A stretch of DNA of 47,687 nt from assembly GCF_009870065.1 (NCBI RefSeq), contig NZ_WWIA01000303.1, forward strand, positions 1 through 47,687, given 5' to 3'. A program made the translations under genes and the position numbers. The notes below the pieces were generated by a model. That model was not told the origin of the DNA, did no database searches, and saw only the letters and a program-made list of their open reading frames with translations. This DNA comes from Streptomyces sp. SID5785 (lineage in GTDB: Bacteria; Actinomycetota; Actinomycetes; Streptomycetales; Streptomycetaceae). Positions 17,918 through 26,444 of this stretch are shown one piece after another (within the stretch, counting starts at the first letter, position 1; every line of letters begins with the position of its first letter).

Positions 17918-19159
17918 TCAGTCGATGACCGTGTAGCCCGCCTCGCGCAGCGCCGCCGCGACCTGCGCGCAGTGCGCGGGGCCCTTCGTCTCCAGGTGCA
18001 GCTCCACCTCGACCTCGGTGAGCCCGAGCCGCGGGTCGGTGCGCACGTGGCTGACGTCGATGACGTTGGCGTCGGCCGCCGAGAGCACGCCGAGGATCGA
18101 GGCCAGCGCGCCGGGGCGGTCGTCGAGCCGCAGCCGCAGGGACAGGTAGCGGCCGCCCGCGGCCATGCCGTGGGTCAGGACGCGCTGCATCAGGAGCGGG
18201 TCCACGTTGCCGCCGGACAGGAGCGCCACGACCGGGCCCTCGAAGCCGTGCGGGTCGCTCAGGAGGGCCGCCACGGGGCTCGCGCCCGCCGGTTCGACGA
18301 CGAGCTTGGCCCGCTCCAGGCACAGCAGCAGCGCGCTCGACAGGGCGTCCTCCGCCACCGTGCGGACCTCGTCGACCAGGTCCGCGACGAGGCGGAACGG
18401 GACGTCGCCGGGGCGCCCCACCTTGATGCCGTCGGCCATCGTCGCGGGGTGCGGCACCGAGACCGGCCGCCCGGCCTCGAGCGAGGGCGGGTACGCGGCC
18501 GCGCCCGCCGCCTGCACGCCGATGACCTTCACGTCCGGGCGCAGCGCCTTGACCGCGACCGCGATGCCCGCCGCGAGCCCGCCGCCGCCGACCCCGACGA
18601 GGATCGTGCGCACCTCCGGGCACTGCTCGAGGATCTCCAGGCCGAGCGTGCCCTGTCCGGCGACGACGTCCGGATGGTCGAAGGGGTGGATGAACACCGC
18701 GCCGGTGCGCTCGGCGTACTCCTGCGCGGCGGCCAGCGTCTCGTCGACGACCTGACCGTGCAGCCTCACCTCGGCGCCGTAGTCACGGGTCGCGGCCACC
18801 TTCGGCAGCGGCGCGCCGACCGGCATGAACACCGTGGAGCGCACGCCGAGGAGCGCGGAGGCGAGGGCCACGCCCTGCGCGTGGTTGCCCGCGCTGGCGG
18901 CGACGACGCCCGCGGCGCGCTCCTCGGGGAGCAGCCCGGCGATGCGCACATAGGCGCCGCGCAGCTTGAAGGAGCCGGTCCGCTGGAGGTTCTCGCACTT
19001 CAGGTGGACCGGGGTGCCGGTCAGCTGCGAGAGGTGGTGGCTGTGCGCCATGGCCGTCACGCGCGCCACGCCGCCGAGCATCTTCTGCGCCCCGCGCACG
19101 TCGTCGAGCGTGACCGCGGGGAGCGAGCGGGGCAAGGAGTGAGACGCGTCGTAGCTCAT
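17918..19159 (-). CDS. ilvA: Threonine ammonia-lyase (threonine deaminase)
   Basis: 413-aa PLP enzyme converting L-threonine to 2-oxobutanoate and ammonia, first step of isoleucine synthesis. The PLP lysine is K66 in TGSFKLRGA, the Asn of SAGNHAQG caps the cofactor, and VGGGGLAAGI forms the phosphate loop. A C-terminal ACT-like domain (about 325-410, YLSLRLRLDDRPGALASILGVLS) may bind an amino acid effector; it is one ACT unit, so this resembles the short (catabolic-length) or single-ACT type rather than the long E. coli IlvA. I chose ATG 19159 (MSYDASHS); a GTG at 19180 is possible. Divergent from the MarR gene. Confidence 0.92.
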   Translation of the reverse strand: MSYDASHSLPRSLPAVTLDDVRGAQKMLGGVARVTAMAHSHHLSQLTGTPVHLKCENLQRTGSFKLRGAYVRIAGLLPEERAAGVVAASAGNHAQGVALASALLGVRSTVFMPVGAPLPKVAATRDYGAEVRLHGQVVDETLAAAQEYAERTGAVFIHPFDHPDVVAGQGTLGLEILEQCPEVRTILVGVGGGGLAAGIAVAVKALRPDVKVIGVQAAGAAAYPPSLEAGRPVSVPHPATMADGIKVGRPGDVPFRLVADLVDEVRTVAEDALSSALLLCLERAKLVVEPAGASPVAALLSDPHGFEGPVVALLSGGNVDPLLMQRVLTHGMAAGGRYLSLRLRLDDRPGALASILGVLSAADANVIDVSHVRTDPRLGLTEVEVELHLETKGPAHCAQVAAALREAGYTVID

Positions 19160-19320
19160 GACGGCAGTCTCGCAGCTCACGCCGGACGGGACCGTTCGTG
19201 TTCAGGGTGCGGAACGAGGATTGCGCACGGCCGGTACGGTCAGCGCTTTCGCCGCGTACCCTGTGCCCCAAATCCAGTGCATTCCCCATCCGCCTCCACG
19301 CATGAAGTGAGCCCCCGGCC

Positions 19321-19830
19321 ATGCCCACACCCCAGGAAACGATGGACATGTCGACCGCCGGCGATTCCGGCCTCCTCGAGACCCTGCAGCACCAGGTGGC
19401 GGTCTTCGCCCGGCGCGCCGAACAGACCCGTCTCGGCGGGGTCGGGCAGGTCCGCAACTCGATGGACCGTGCCGCCTACCTGCTGCTCAACCGCCTCGAC
19501 AAGGAAGGCCCGATGGGCGTCAAGGCGCTCGCCGCGAGCATGGGGATCGACTCGTCGACGGTGACGCGCCAGGTGGCGCCGCTCGTCGACACGGGTCTCG
19601 TCAAGCGGACCTCGCACCCCGAGGACGGGCGCGCGGTGGTGCTGCAGCTGTCCCCGCGCGGTACGGCGCGGCTCGAGGAGGTGCGCTCGTCGCGCCGGGA
19701 GCTGATGGCCGAGTTGACGCAGGACTGGGAGCCGCAGGAGCGCGAGCAGTTCTGCGCGCTCCTCACGCGCTTCAACTCGGCGCTGTCCGCCCGCCAGACG
19801 GGTCAGCCGTCCGCCGGCCCGGCGTCCTGA
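19321..19830 (+). CDS. MarR family transcriptional regulator
   Basis: 169-aa winged-helix regulator. Helix-turn-helix: GVKALAASMGIDSSTVTRQVAPLVDTGLVKR (about 62-92), followed by the wing HPEDGRAVVLQLSPRG. N- and C-terminal helices (11-45, 118-150) form the dimer interface typical of MarR. No cysteine sensor cluster is visible apart from one Cys near the C-terminus (EQFCALL). It lies divergently from ilvA across 161 bp, and the next plus-strand gene follows after 84 bp. Its targets are unknown; ilvA is a positional candidate only. Confidence 0.88.
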   Translation: MPTPQETMDMSTAGDSGLLETLQHQVAVFARRAEQTRLGGVGQVRNSMDRAAYLLLNRLDKEGPMGVKALAASMGIDSSTVTRQVAPLVDTGLVKRTSHPEDGRAVVLQLSPRGTARLEEVRSSRRELMAELTQDWEPQEREQFCALLTRFNSALSARQTGQPSAGPAS

Positions 19831-19879
19831 CCCGGCACGGGTGCCGATGCCGGTGGCGGCACACCGCGGCTCCTGCCTC

Positions 19880-19909
19880 TTGACCCGGGGGCCGCGGGCG
19901 GAATCTGAT
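19880..19909 (+). promoter_or_regulatory. Possible promoter of a leaderless transcript
   Basis: TTGACC (19880-19885), 18-bp spacer, TCTGAT (19904-19909), then the GTG start of the sigma-like gene only 5 nt later with no Shine-Dalgarno sequence. The -35 is good and the -10 weak. Confidence 0.35.
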
Positions 19910-19914
19910 GAGAC

Positions 19915-20400
19915 GTGCGCGAAGGGCAGGCGTTCAGGAGCGCCCGCCGGGCCCGTGAGTTCGAGGCGTTCGTCGCGGGCGCGGGCGGGCGGCTGCTGCA
20001 TGCCGCGACGCTCCTGACGGCCGAGCCGCCCGACGATCCCCCTCGCGCGCGGAAGCTGCTCACGGCCGCCCTCGCGCGCACGTACGCGTCGTGGGACCGG
20101 CTGCGCGGCGAGGATCCCTACGACTGCGCGCGGACGGAGCTGGCCGTGCGGTTCGCGCGCGGCTCCTGGCACCAGCACCGCGGGCACGGCGGCGCTCTGG
20201 CGCACGTACCGCCGCAGGAGCGCCTGGTGCTCGTGCTGCGGCTGTTCGAGGGCGTGGGCGAGGAACAGGTGGCGGCGCTGCTCGGACTGCCCGTGGAGCG
20301 CGTACGGGCCCTGCACGCGCGGGCGGTGACGCTCGCGGCGGGGACGCCCGGGGACTCGGCGCCCGCCGCCCCCTCGCCGGGAGGGACCGCTTCGGTATGA
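19915..20400 (+). CDS. Degenerate SigE-family sigma factor-like protein
   Basis: 161 aa with the outline of the small actinobacterial SigE-type ECF sigma factors. The start resembles region 2 (FEAFVAGAGGRLLHAATLLT...LLTAALARTYASWDRLRG), and the C-terminal part is a good region 4 helix-turn-helix (VPPQERLVLVLRLFEGVGEEQVAALLGLPVERVRALHARAV, about 97-137). However, the usual region 2.3-2.4 promoter-melting motif (typically AYVRR...WWRR) is missing and replaced by EDPYDCARTELAVRFARG. It may therefore not work as a normal sigma factor. The GTG start has no ribosome site (possible leaderless mRNA). Its stop overlaps the next gene's start by 4 nt. Confidence 0.65.
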   Translation: MREGQAFRSARRAREFEAFVAGAGGRLLHAATLLTAEPPDDPPRARKLLTAALARTYASWDRLRGEDPYDCARTELAVRFARGSWHQHRGHGGALAHVPPQERLVLVLRLFEGVGEEQVAALLGLPVERVRALHARAVTLAAGTPGDSAPAAPSPGGTASV

Positions 20401-20651
20401 GCCGGCTGGAACGCGAGGAGGACGCCGTGCGCGCCGCGCTCGACGCGGCGCGGCCACCGTCGGTGCCGACGGAGCTGTGCGCGGACGCGATGCGCCGGGG
20501 CGGGCGGATGCTGCGCCGCCGGGTGCTCGCGCGGCGGCTGCTGTGGGCGCTCCTGGTGGCCGCCGCCGTGGCGTTCACCGTGTGGGCGTGCACGGCGCAC
20601 CCGTGGGTGGAGCCGCCCTCGGAGACGACTCCACCGCTCACGGGCCTGTAG
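20397..20651 (+). CDS. 84-aa single-helix membrane protein coupled to the sigma-like gene
   Basis: 84 aa: an N-terminal cytoplasmic part of about 45 residues (LEREEDAVRAALDAARPPSVPTELC), an arginine-rich stretch (RRGGRMLRRRVLARRLL), one membrane helix (about 50-67, LWALLVAAAVAFTVWAC) and a short outer tail. It is translationally coupled to the sigma-like gene (ATGA at 20397-20400). Size and topology resemble a minimal membrane anti-sigma factor, but the zinc-binding HxxxCxxC motif is absent, so that role is only inferred. No named family recognised. Confidence 0.72.
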   Translation: MSRLEREEDAVRAALDAARPPSVPTELCADAMRRGGRMLRRRVLARRLLWALLVAAAVAFTVWACTAHPWVEPPSETTPPLTGL

Positions 20652-20682
20652 GCCCCCGGCCGTGCCGGTCAGTCGGTACCGG

Positions 20683-21858
20683 TCAGTCGGTGCCGAGGGC
20701 CTGCTGCAGGTCGGCCAGCAGGTCGTCGACCGACTCGATGCCCACCGAGAGGCGGATCAGGTCGGCGGGGACCTCGAGGGCCGAACCGGCCGTCGAGGCG
20801 TGGGTCATGCGGCCCGGGTGCTCGATGAGGGACTCGACGCCGCCGAGGGACTCGCCGAGCGTGAACAGCTTCGCCCGGTTGCAGACCTCGACCGCGGCCT
20901 CCTCGCCGCCCTCGACGCGGAACGAGATCATGCCGCCGAACGCCTTCATCTGCTTGGCGGCGATCTCGTGCCCGGGGTGCTCGGGCAGGCCCGGGTAGAG
21001 GACCTGCGTCACGCGCGGGTGGCGGGTGAGCATCTCGGCGACGCGGGTCGCGTTCTCGCTGTGCCGGTCCATGCGCACGGGCAGCGTCTTGATGCCGCGC
21101 AGCACGAGCCAGGAGTCGAAGGGCCCGGCGACGGCGCCCATCGCGTTCTGGTGGTAGGCCAGGTCGTCGCCGAGCGCCGGGTCGTCGGTGATCAGGGCGC
21201 CGCCGACCACGTCGGAGTGACCGCCCATGTACTTCGTCATGGAGTGCACGACGACGTCCGCACCGAGCGCGAGCGGCTGCTGGAGGTAGGGGCTCGCGAA
21301 GGTGTTGTCGACGACGAGCTTCGCGCCGGCCGCGTGGGCGACCTGGGCGACGGCCGCGATGTCGGTGATGCCGAGCAGCGGGTTCGAGGGGGTCTCGACC
21401 CAGACGGCCTTGGTCTTCGGGGTGATCGCGGCGCGGACCGCGGCGATGTCGGCGGTGTCCGCGACGGACCACTCCACGCCCCAGCGCGAGACGACCTTGT
21501 CGAACAGCCGGAACGTGCCGCCGTAGGCGTCGTTCGGGATGACGACGTGGTCGCCGGGGCTGAGCAGGGTGCGCAGGAGGCAGTCCTCCGCGGCGAGCCC
21601 GGACGCGAAGGCGAGGCCGCGGCGGCCGCCCTCGAGCGCGGCGAGGTTCTCCTCGAGCGCGGTGCGGGTCGGGTTGGCGCTGCGGCTGTACTCGTAGCCG
21701 CCGCGCAGGCCGCCGACGCCGTCCTGCTTGTACGTGGACACCTGGTAGATCGGGGGGACGACGGCGCCGGTGACGGGGTCGGCCGTGTTTCCCGCGTGGA
21801 TGGCGGTGGTCTCGAATCCGCGCGGGGCGCTGCCGCTGTGGTTGTGCGTATCGCTCAT
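20683..21858 (-). CDS. metB: Cystathionine gamma-synthase
   Basis: 391-aa Cys/Met-metabolism PLP enzyme. Makes cystathionine from an acylated homoserine and cysteine (trans-sulfuration branch of methionine synthesis), or gamma-elimination in relatives. PLP lysine K209 in SMTKYMGGHSD, cofactor motifs YSRSANPTR (57-65), FASGLAAED (84-92) and VVDNTFASPY (182-191) are all intact, and the C-terminal FTLGESLGGVESLIEHP is standard. A cystathionine gamma-lyase cannot be fully excluded on sequence alone. The stop sits in a small tandem duplication (GGTCAGTCGGTACC then GGTCAGTCGGTGCC, 20667-20694). Start at ATG 21858; a -10-like TACGCT lies 8 nt before it without a clear ribosome site. Confidence 0.9.
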   Translation of the reverse strand: MSDTHNHSGSAPRGFETTAIHAGNTADPVTGAVVPPIYQVSTYKQDGVGGLRGGYEYSRSANPTRTALEENLAALEGGRRGLAFASGLAAEDCLLRTLLSPGDHVVIPNDAYGGTFRLFDKVVSRWGVEWSVADTADIAAVRAAITPKTKAVWVETPSNPLLGITDIAAVAQVAHAAGAKLVVDNTFASPYLQQPLALGADVVVHSMTKYMGGHSDVVGGALITDDPALGDDLAYHQNAMGAVAGPFDSWLVLRGIKTLPVRMDRHSENATRVAEMLTRHPRVTQVLYPGLPEHPGHEIAAKQMKAFGGMISFRVEGGEEAAVEVCNRAKLFTLGESLGGVESLIEHPGRMTHASTAGSALEVPADLIRLSVGIESVDDLLADLQQALGTD

Positions 21859-21941
21859 GGGGCCTGAGCGTAGGCGCTTCCGGGCCGCTCGGGGGGCGGG
21901 CCGGCCCGGACGGGGCCGGCGGGTGCGCACCGGCGACGGGT

Positions 21942-21947
21942 TAGCTT
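21942..21947 (+). promoter_or_regulatory. -10 box TAGCTT, possible leaderless start
   Basis: TAGCTT ends 7 nt before the ATG at 21955, and there is no Shine-Dalgarno sequence, so transcription may begin at or next to the start codon. No clear -35. Confidence 0.35.
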
Positions 21948-21954
21948 TGTAGGC

Positions 21955-23046
21955 ATGGGAATTCTCTGGGTGCTCATGGCCGTGCTGATGATCGCCTGGG
22001 TCGTGATGCTGCGGCGGCGGGGCGGGATCCGGCTGGTGTCACCGGGCTCCCCGGACGCCGCCGACCCGGCGGACTACGGTTTCGTGCGCCAGGAGGAGCT
22101 GGACGTACGGCTGCCCGGCCCCGACCAGGACCTCCTGGACGTGATGAGCGTCGTGCAGCGCAACCAGGACTTCACGGCGGCCGCGCAGCTGCTCGCGGGC
22201 ACCGGCAAGGAGACCGAGACGCGCTGGGAGCGGGTGCAGGCGATCGCCGGTGCGGCCGCGCTGGAGGCGCAGCAGACGCCGCGGCTGGGCGCGGGCTGGC
22301 TGCAGGCGTGGCGCTCGCAGCAGCCGAAGGACGCGGGCGGGGCGCAGGTCTTCGCGGAGTTCCTGGTGCAGCAGGCCTGGCGTGGCGGCGGTACGCCCGA
22401 CGAGCAGCGGATCGTGCTCGAGGAGGCGCGCTCTGCGTGCGAGCAGGCGGCGCTGCTCGCCCCCGGCGACCCGGTCCCGCACATCACGCATCTCGCGGTG
22501 GCCCGCGGTCTCGGGTACTCCCGGCAGGAGTTCGAGCAGGTGTGGCTCAAGATCCTGGACACGGCGCCGGGTCACATGGGCGCGCACCTGGCGGGCCTGC
22601 GCTACTGGACGGAGAAGTGGCACGGCTCCCGCGAGGAGGCGTTCTCGTTCGCCGAGGCCGCGGCGGCCCGGGCGCCGCGCGGGTCGCTGCTCGCCGCCCT
22701 GCCGCTCTTCGCGCTGTACGAGCACCTGCCCGAGATCACGATGGTGCGCAGCTTCTACGAGAGCGAGGTCGTGACGAAGGCGCTGCACGGCGCGATGTTC
22801 GCGGTCTCGCAGGCGCGTGCGGACGACCCGATGCTCGCGCACGTGCGGCATCTGCTGGTGTTCTTCCTGGTGCGGATGGAGCACTGGGCGGAGGCGATGG
22901 AGCAGCTGCTCGCGGTGGACGGGCACGTCGGGGCGATCCCGTGGACGACGGAGCCGGACCCGGCGGCGTCGTACGCGGTGTACCGGGCGCTCGCGGTGGC
23001 CGGTTACGAGGCGAACGGCGGCAGCCCGGCGACGCTGCCGCACTGA
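21955..23046 (+). CDS. Membrane-anchored helical-repeat protein (TPR-like)
   Basis: 363 aa. Residues 2-19 (GILWVLMAVLMIAWVVML) form a signal anchor, with RRRG after it indicating the rest is cytoplasmic. The remainder is almost all helical with TPR-like pairs (for example QNQDFTAAAQLLAG-type segments, RVQAIAGAAALEAQQTP, HLLVFFLVRMEHWAEAMEQLLAVDG), though no repeat is canonical. I do not recognise an enzymatic motif. It could be a scaffold protein at the membrane. Divergent from metB with only 96 bp between the genes; followed 156 bp later by an M48 protease in the same direction. Confidence 0.78.
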   Translation: MGILWVLMAVLMIAWVVMLRRRGGIRLVSPGSPDAADPADYGFVRQEELDVRLPGPDQDLLDVMSVVQRNQDFTAAAQLLAGTGKETETRWERVQAIAGAAALEAQQTPRLGAGWLQAWRSQQPKDAGGAQVFAEFLVQQAWRGGGTPDEQRIVLEEARSACEQAALLAPGDPVPHITHLAVARGLGYSRQEFEQVWLKILDTAPGHMGAHLAGLRYWTEKWHGSREEAFSFAEAAAARAPRGSLLAALPLFALYEHLPEITMVRSFYESEVVTKALHGAMFAVSQARADDPMLAHVRHLLVFFLVRMEHWAEAMEQLLAVDGHVGAIPWTTEPDPAASYAVYRALAVAGYEANGGSPATLPH

Positions 23047-23202
23047 CCCGGCCCGCCGGGGGCAGGGGCACGGTGCTCGTCGCGCGAAATCGGTGATCGT
23101 TCCCCCCTCGGCTGTGTCATACTCCCGTTCCCCCCACTGGCATCAGCCGCATCACCAGTCTCACCTGGTGTTTCGTCGCCTTCCCGTGGGGGGAACCGCC
23201 CG

Positions 23203-24804
23203 ATGGGCTCAACTCTGCGCGCCCTGCGCGCCCTTGTGCTGCTGCTCGGCTTCTATCTCGTCGGCCTGGTCCTGCTCGGTGCGCTCGGCGCGCTCGACTG
23301 GTGGATCATCGGCGGCGGCCACTTCGGGGCGGCGCTGAAGATCGTCGTGGTCAGTGGCATCGTCGCGATCCCGATCCTGCGGGGCATGTTCGCGGTGCGC
23401 AGCCCGCGCTTCGAACCGCCCGCGGACGGCCTGCGCGTCGAGGAGCACCAGGAGCCCCGGCTGTGGGCGGCGGTGCGCCGGCTCGCCGAGCAGGCCGGCA
23501 CCCGCGGCCCGGACGAGATCTACCTCGTGCCGCACGTGAACGCCGCCGTGTACGAACAGGTGCGCCTGCTCGGCCTGTTCCCCGGCCGCCGCGTCCTGCT
23601 GCTCGGCGCCCCGCTGCTGACCGGACTCGACGAGGCGCAGCTGACCGGCGTCCTGGCCCACGAGTTCGGCCACTACGCGCACGCCGACCCCCGGCTCGGC
23701 GCGATCGACCGGCGCGGCTTCGAACGGATCTCCCTGACCGTCGGCACGCTCATGGGCGCCTCGGACGCCCGACGGGCCGACGAGCTCCGGCGGTCCGAGG
23801 CCAAGCAGGCCGCGCGGCTCGCGAAGGGCAAGTCGGTGCGGCAGGTCGGCGCGGGCTCGGCGGGCATCAGCTTCCGCCTCGCCGCCCGCCCGTTCCTCTG
23901 GTACGGCTCGTTCTACGTGCGGGTGATGCGGGGTTCGATGCGACGCCAGGAGTACGCCGCCGACCTCGCCGCCGCGCGGATCGCGGGCCGGGACGCGACG
24001 GCGTCGGCGCTGCGCGAGATCCCGGTTCTGGACGCGGCGTTCGACCTGTACATGAGCGCGTACGCGACGCTCGGCGTGCGGGCGGGGCTGCTGCCGCCGC
24101 AGGGTGAGGTGTACGGCGGGCTCGGCCGGCTGCTCGACGCCCGCTCCGGCGAACTCGACGCCCTGCGGGCCGAGTTGCCGGACGAGCAGCCCTCCGGGTA
24201 CGACACGCACCCGCCGATCGCGGAGCGCGTCGCGCGGATCGAGCAGCTGCCCGACGACGGGCGCGGCCGGCACGCGGCGGGTCCGGCGCTCGGCCTGCTC
24301 GTCGATCCGGCCGCCGCGTTCACCGCGCTGGAGCAGGCGGCGCTGACCTCGCAGGCACTCGGCCTGCGCCGGGCGGCGGACTGGCCGCAGCTGGTGCACG
24401 AGTCGATGACGGTCTACGCCACCGGGTCGGCGGAGCCGCTGCGGCAGGCGGTGCGTGAGGCGACCGGCGGCGACGGTTCGGCGGATTCGGTGCTCGCGGC
24501 GATCGAGGCGGGCGCGCTGTGGCAGCTCGCGGAGCGGCTGCCCAGGTCACCGCAGGCGGCGGCCGCGACGGGCCGCGCTGCGCGCGAGCTCGCCCGCCCG
24601 CAGCTGCGCGACATGCTGTCGCACCTGGTCGTCGGCGAGCTGATCGCCCGCGGCCGCGCGCACTTCGAGCTGTCCTGGACGGGTTCCGCGGTGCTGCGGC
24701 TCGCCGAGGACCGCAGCGCGCCGCTGGAGGAGGCCCTGGACGCGGCGGTCGCGGACGTCCCGGACACGGCGCCGCTGCGCGGGCTGCTCGCACCCGTGGC
24801 CTGA
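23203..24804 (+). CDS. M48 family membrane metalloprotease
   Basis: 533-aa HtpX/Ste24-like zinc protease. Two N-terminal membrane helices (about 8-30 and 45-62) precede the catalytic domain; zinc motif HEFGH (153-157) and the third ligand E250 in RRQEYAADLAAARIAG match family M48. NAAVY and LLGAPLLTGLDEAQLTGVLAHE are typical lead-in motifs. The C-terminal 170 residues are an extra helical domain of unknown role. M48 proteases degrade or process membrane proteins. The ATG at 23203 follows TGGGGGGAACC (good ribosome site). The upstream 156-bp gap has a -10-like CATACT near 23121 but nothing firm. Confidence 0.9.
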   Translation: MGSTLRALRALVLLLGFYLVGLVLLGALGALDWWIIGGGHFGAALKIVVVSGIVAIPILRGMFAVRSPRFEPPADGLRVEEHQEPRLWAAVRRLAEQAGTRGPDEIYLVPHVNAAVYEQVRLLGLFPGRRVLLLGAPLLTGLDEAQLTGVLAHEFGHYAHADPRLGAIDRRGFERISLTVGTLMGASDARRADELRRSEAKQAARLAKGKSVRQVGAGSAGISFRLAARPFLWYGSFYVRVMRGSMRRQEYAADLAAARIAGRDATASALREIPVLDAAFDLYMSAYATLGVRAGLLPPQGEVYGGLGRLLDARSGELDALRAELPDEQPSGYDTHPPIAERVARIEQLPDDGRGRHAAGPALGLLVDPAAAFTALEQAALTSQALGLRRAADWPQLVHESMTVYATGSAEPLRQAVREATGGDGSADSVLAAIEAGALWQLAERLPRSPQAAAATGRAARELARPQLRDMLSHLVVGELIARGRAHFELSWTGSAVLRLAEDRSAPLEEALDAAVADVPDTAPLRGLLAPVA

Positions 24805-24828
24805 CGGCCCGCACCGGCCCGCGCGGGG

Positions 24829-25164
24829 TCACCCGCGCAGGGCGGCGGCGGTGCGCCGGGCGTCGTACCCGGCGGGGACGCCGTCGAGCAGGACCAGCTC
24901 GCCGGGGATGTGCGCGGTGCGCAGCGGCAGGATCTCCTGGTAGGCGGCGGACGCGTACCAGGTACGGGCGCGCTCCAGGTCGGGGAACTCGACGAGGACG
25001 ATCCCGCCGAGCGGCTCGCCCTCCAGCCACTCCCCGGGTTCGTTGTGCGACAGGAAGCGGCCGCCGTAGGGCTCGAACGTGCCCTGGACCCGCTCGATGT
25101 ACTCCACCACCTCGGGGTGCAGGACGGGCTCGGGGCGCAGCACGGCGATGGCGTAGGCGGTCAT
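24829..25164 (-). CDS. DUF1330 family protein
   Basis: 111-aa dimeric alpha/beta ferredoxin-like fold protein: MTAYAIAVLRP start, GRFLSHNEPGEWLEGEP, then the family hallmark VLVEFPDLERARTWYASAAYQEILPLR. DUF1330 proteins are widespread, of unknown function, related in fold to monooxygenase-like stress proteins. A strong ribosome site (GAGGAGGG) precedes ATG 25164. A 12-bp inverted repeat (25184-25221) lies between it and the alcohol dehydrogenase gene upstream, so it may be cotranscribed with, or insulated from, that gene. Confidence 0.87.
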   Translation of the reverse strand: MTAYAIAVLRPEPVLHPEVVEYIERVQGTFEPYGGRFLSHNEPGEWLEGEPLGGIVLVEFPDLERARTWYASAAYQEILPLRTAHIPGELVLLDGVPAGYDARRTAAALRG

Positions 25165-25183
25165 GGGTGAGCCCTCCTCGGGT

Positions 25184-25221
25184 CCGGCAGGATCGGGTCG
25201 GTACGGGAACGATCCTGCCGG
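25184..25221. promoter_or_regulatory. 12-bp inverted repeat between ADH and DUF1330 genes
   Basis: CCGGCAGGATCG (25184-25195) and CGATCCTGCCGG (25210-25221) are perfect complements with a 14-nt spacer. It ends about 19 nt before the DUF1330 start, next to its ribosome site. It could terminate or attenuate ADH readthrough, or be an operator. Confidence 0.6.
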
Positions 25222-25282
25222 GGCCCGGGGAGGGCGTCGATTACCTCGCGGGTCATCCGCGCGGGGCGGACGGCCCGGCGGG

Positions 25283-26326
25283 TCAGATCGTGGCGGTGTC
25301 GATCACGAAGCGGTAGCGCACGTCGGAGTTGACGACGCGCTCGTACGCCTCGTTGATCTGCGAGGCCTCGATGAGCTCGATCTCGGCGCCCAGACCGTGC
25401 TCGGCGCAGAAGTCGAGCATCTCCTGGGTCTCGGCGATGCCGCCGATCGCCGAGCCGGCGAGGGTCTTGTTGCCGCCGATGAGGGAGAAGAGGTTGAGCG
25501 CGATCGGCTCCTCGGGGGCGCCGACGTTGACCAGCGCGCCGCCGACCTTGAGCAGACCCAGGTAGGCGCCGAAGTCGAGGGGCGCGGAGACGGTCGACAG
25601 GATGACGTCGAAGGTGCCCGCGAGCTCCTCGAAGGTCTTCGGGTCGCTGGTCGCGTGGTAGTGGTCCGCGCCGAGCTTGAGGCCGTCGTCCTTCTTGCGC
25701 AGCGACTGCGACAGGACGGTGACCTCGGCGCCGAGCGCGTGCGCGATCTTGACGCCCATGTGGCCGAGGCCGCCGAGGCCGATCACGGCGACCTTCTTGC
25801 CGGGGGCGGCGCCCCACTGCTTGAGCGGGGAGTACGTGGTGATGCCGGCGCAGAGCAGCGGCGCGGCCACGTCGAGGGGGAGGCTGTCGGGGATGCGGAC
25901 GGTGAAGGCCTCGTCGACGACGACCTTCTGCGAGTAGCCGCCGTAGGTGGGCTCGCCGTCGCGGCCGATCGCGTTGTACGTGCCGGTGTTCCCGCGCAGG
26001 CAGTGCTGCTCGCGCCCGGCGAGGCAGTTCTCGCACGTGCGGCAGGAGTCGACCATGCAGCCGACGCCGACGCGGTCGCCGGCCTTGAACCGGGTGACGG
26101 CGGAGCCGACCTCGGAGACGACACCGGCGATCTCGTGGCCGGGGATCATCGGGAAGATGGCCTCGCCCCAGCCCTCGCGGGCCTGGTGGATGTCGGAGTG
26201 ACAGATGCCGGCGAACTTGATGTCGATCAGCACGTCGTGCTCGCCGACGGTGCGGCGTTCGATGGTGGTGCGCTCCAGCGGAGCCTTGGCACTCGGAGCG
26301 GCATATGCGGCAACAGTCGTGGTCAT
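25283..26326 (-). CDS. Zinc-dependent NAD(P) alcohol dehydrogenase
   Basis: 347-aa medium-chain dehydrogenase of the cinnamyl-alcohol/YahK-like group. Catalytic zinc ligands C42 (AGICHSDIH) and H64-E65 (PGHEIAG), structural zinc cysteines C95, C98, C101 and C109, and a Rossmann loop [11 protein letters not shown]. Family members reduce aldehydes with NADPH; the natural substrate is open. The start at 26326 ([14 protein letters not shown]) matches the family's usual beginning. Divergently oriented MmyB-type regulator upstream; such pairs commonly form a regulator-target unit, supported by the palindromes in the 118-bp gap. Confidence 0.93.
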   Translation of the reverse strand: MTTTVAAYAAPSAKAPLERTTIERRTVGEHDVLIDIKFAGICHSDIHQAREGWGEAIFPMIPGHEIAGVVSEVGSAVTRFKAGDRVGVGCMVDSCRTCENCLAGREQHCLRGNTGTYNAIGRDGEPTYGGYSQKVVVDEAFTVRIPDSLPLDVAAPLLCAGITTYSPLKQWGAAPGKKVAVIGLGGLGHMGVKIAHALGAEVTVLSQSLRKKDDGLKLGADHYHATSDPKTFEELAGTFDVILSTVSAPLDFGAYLGLLKVGGALVNVGAPEEPIALNLFSLIGGNKTLAGSAIGGIAETQEMLDFCAEHGLGAEIELIEASQINEAYERVVNSDVRYRFVIDTATI

Positions 26327-26382
26327 GGTGTCCAGCGTGCCCGGCCGCGGGACATTCGCCCAGGTCACCGCTTTGCGTACGT

Positions 26383-26428
26383 CCAGCGGTCCTACCACTG
26401 GCGGGGACAGGCTCGTGGGCGTAGGACC
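26383..26428. promoter_or_regulatory. Operator-like palindromes between ADH and its divergent regulator
   Basis: A near-perfect palindrome CCAGCGGT-CCT-ACCACTGG (26383-26401, 7 of 8 pairs) overlaps one arm of a wider perfect repeat: GGTCCTAC (26388-26395) and GTAGGACC (26421-26428), whose arms are 33 bp apart, about three helical turns. A -10-like AATACT (26432-26437) for the regulator follows directly. Likely binding sites for the MmyB-type protein. Confidence 0.65.
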
Positions 26429-26444
26429 GGGAATACTTGAGGGT

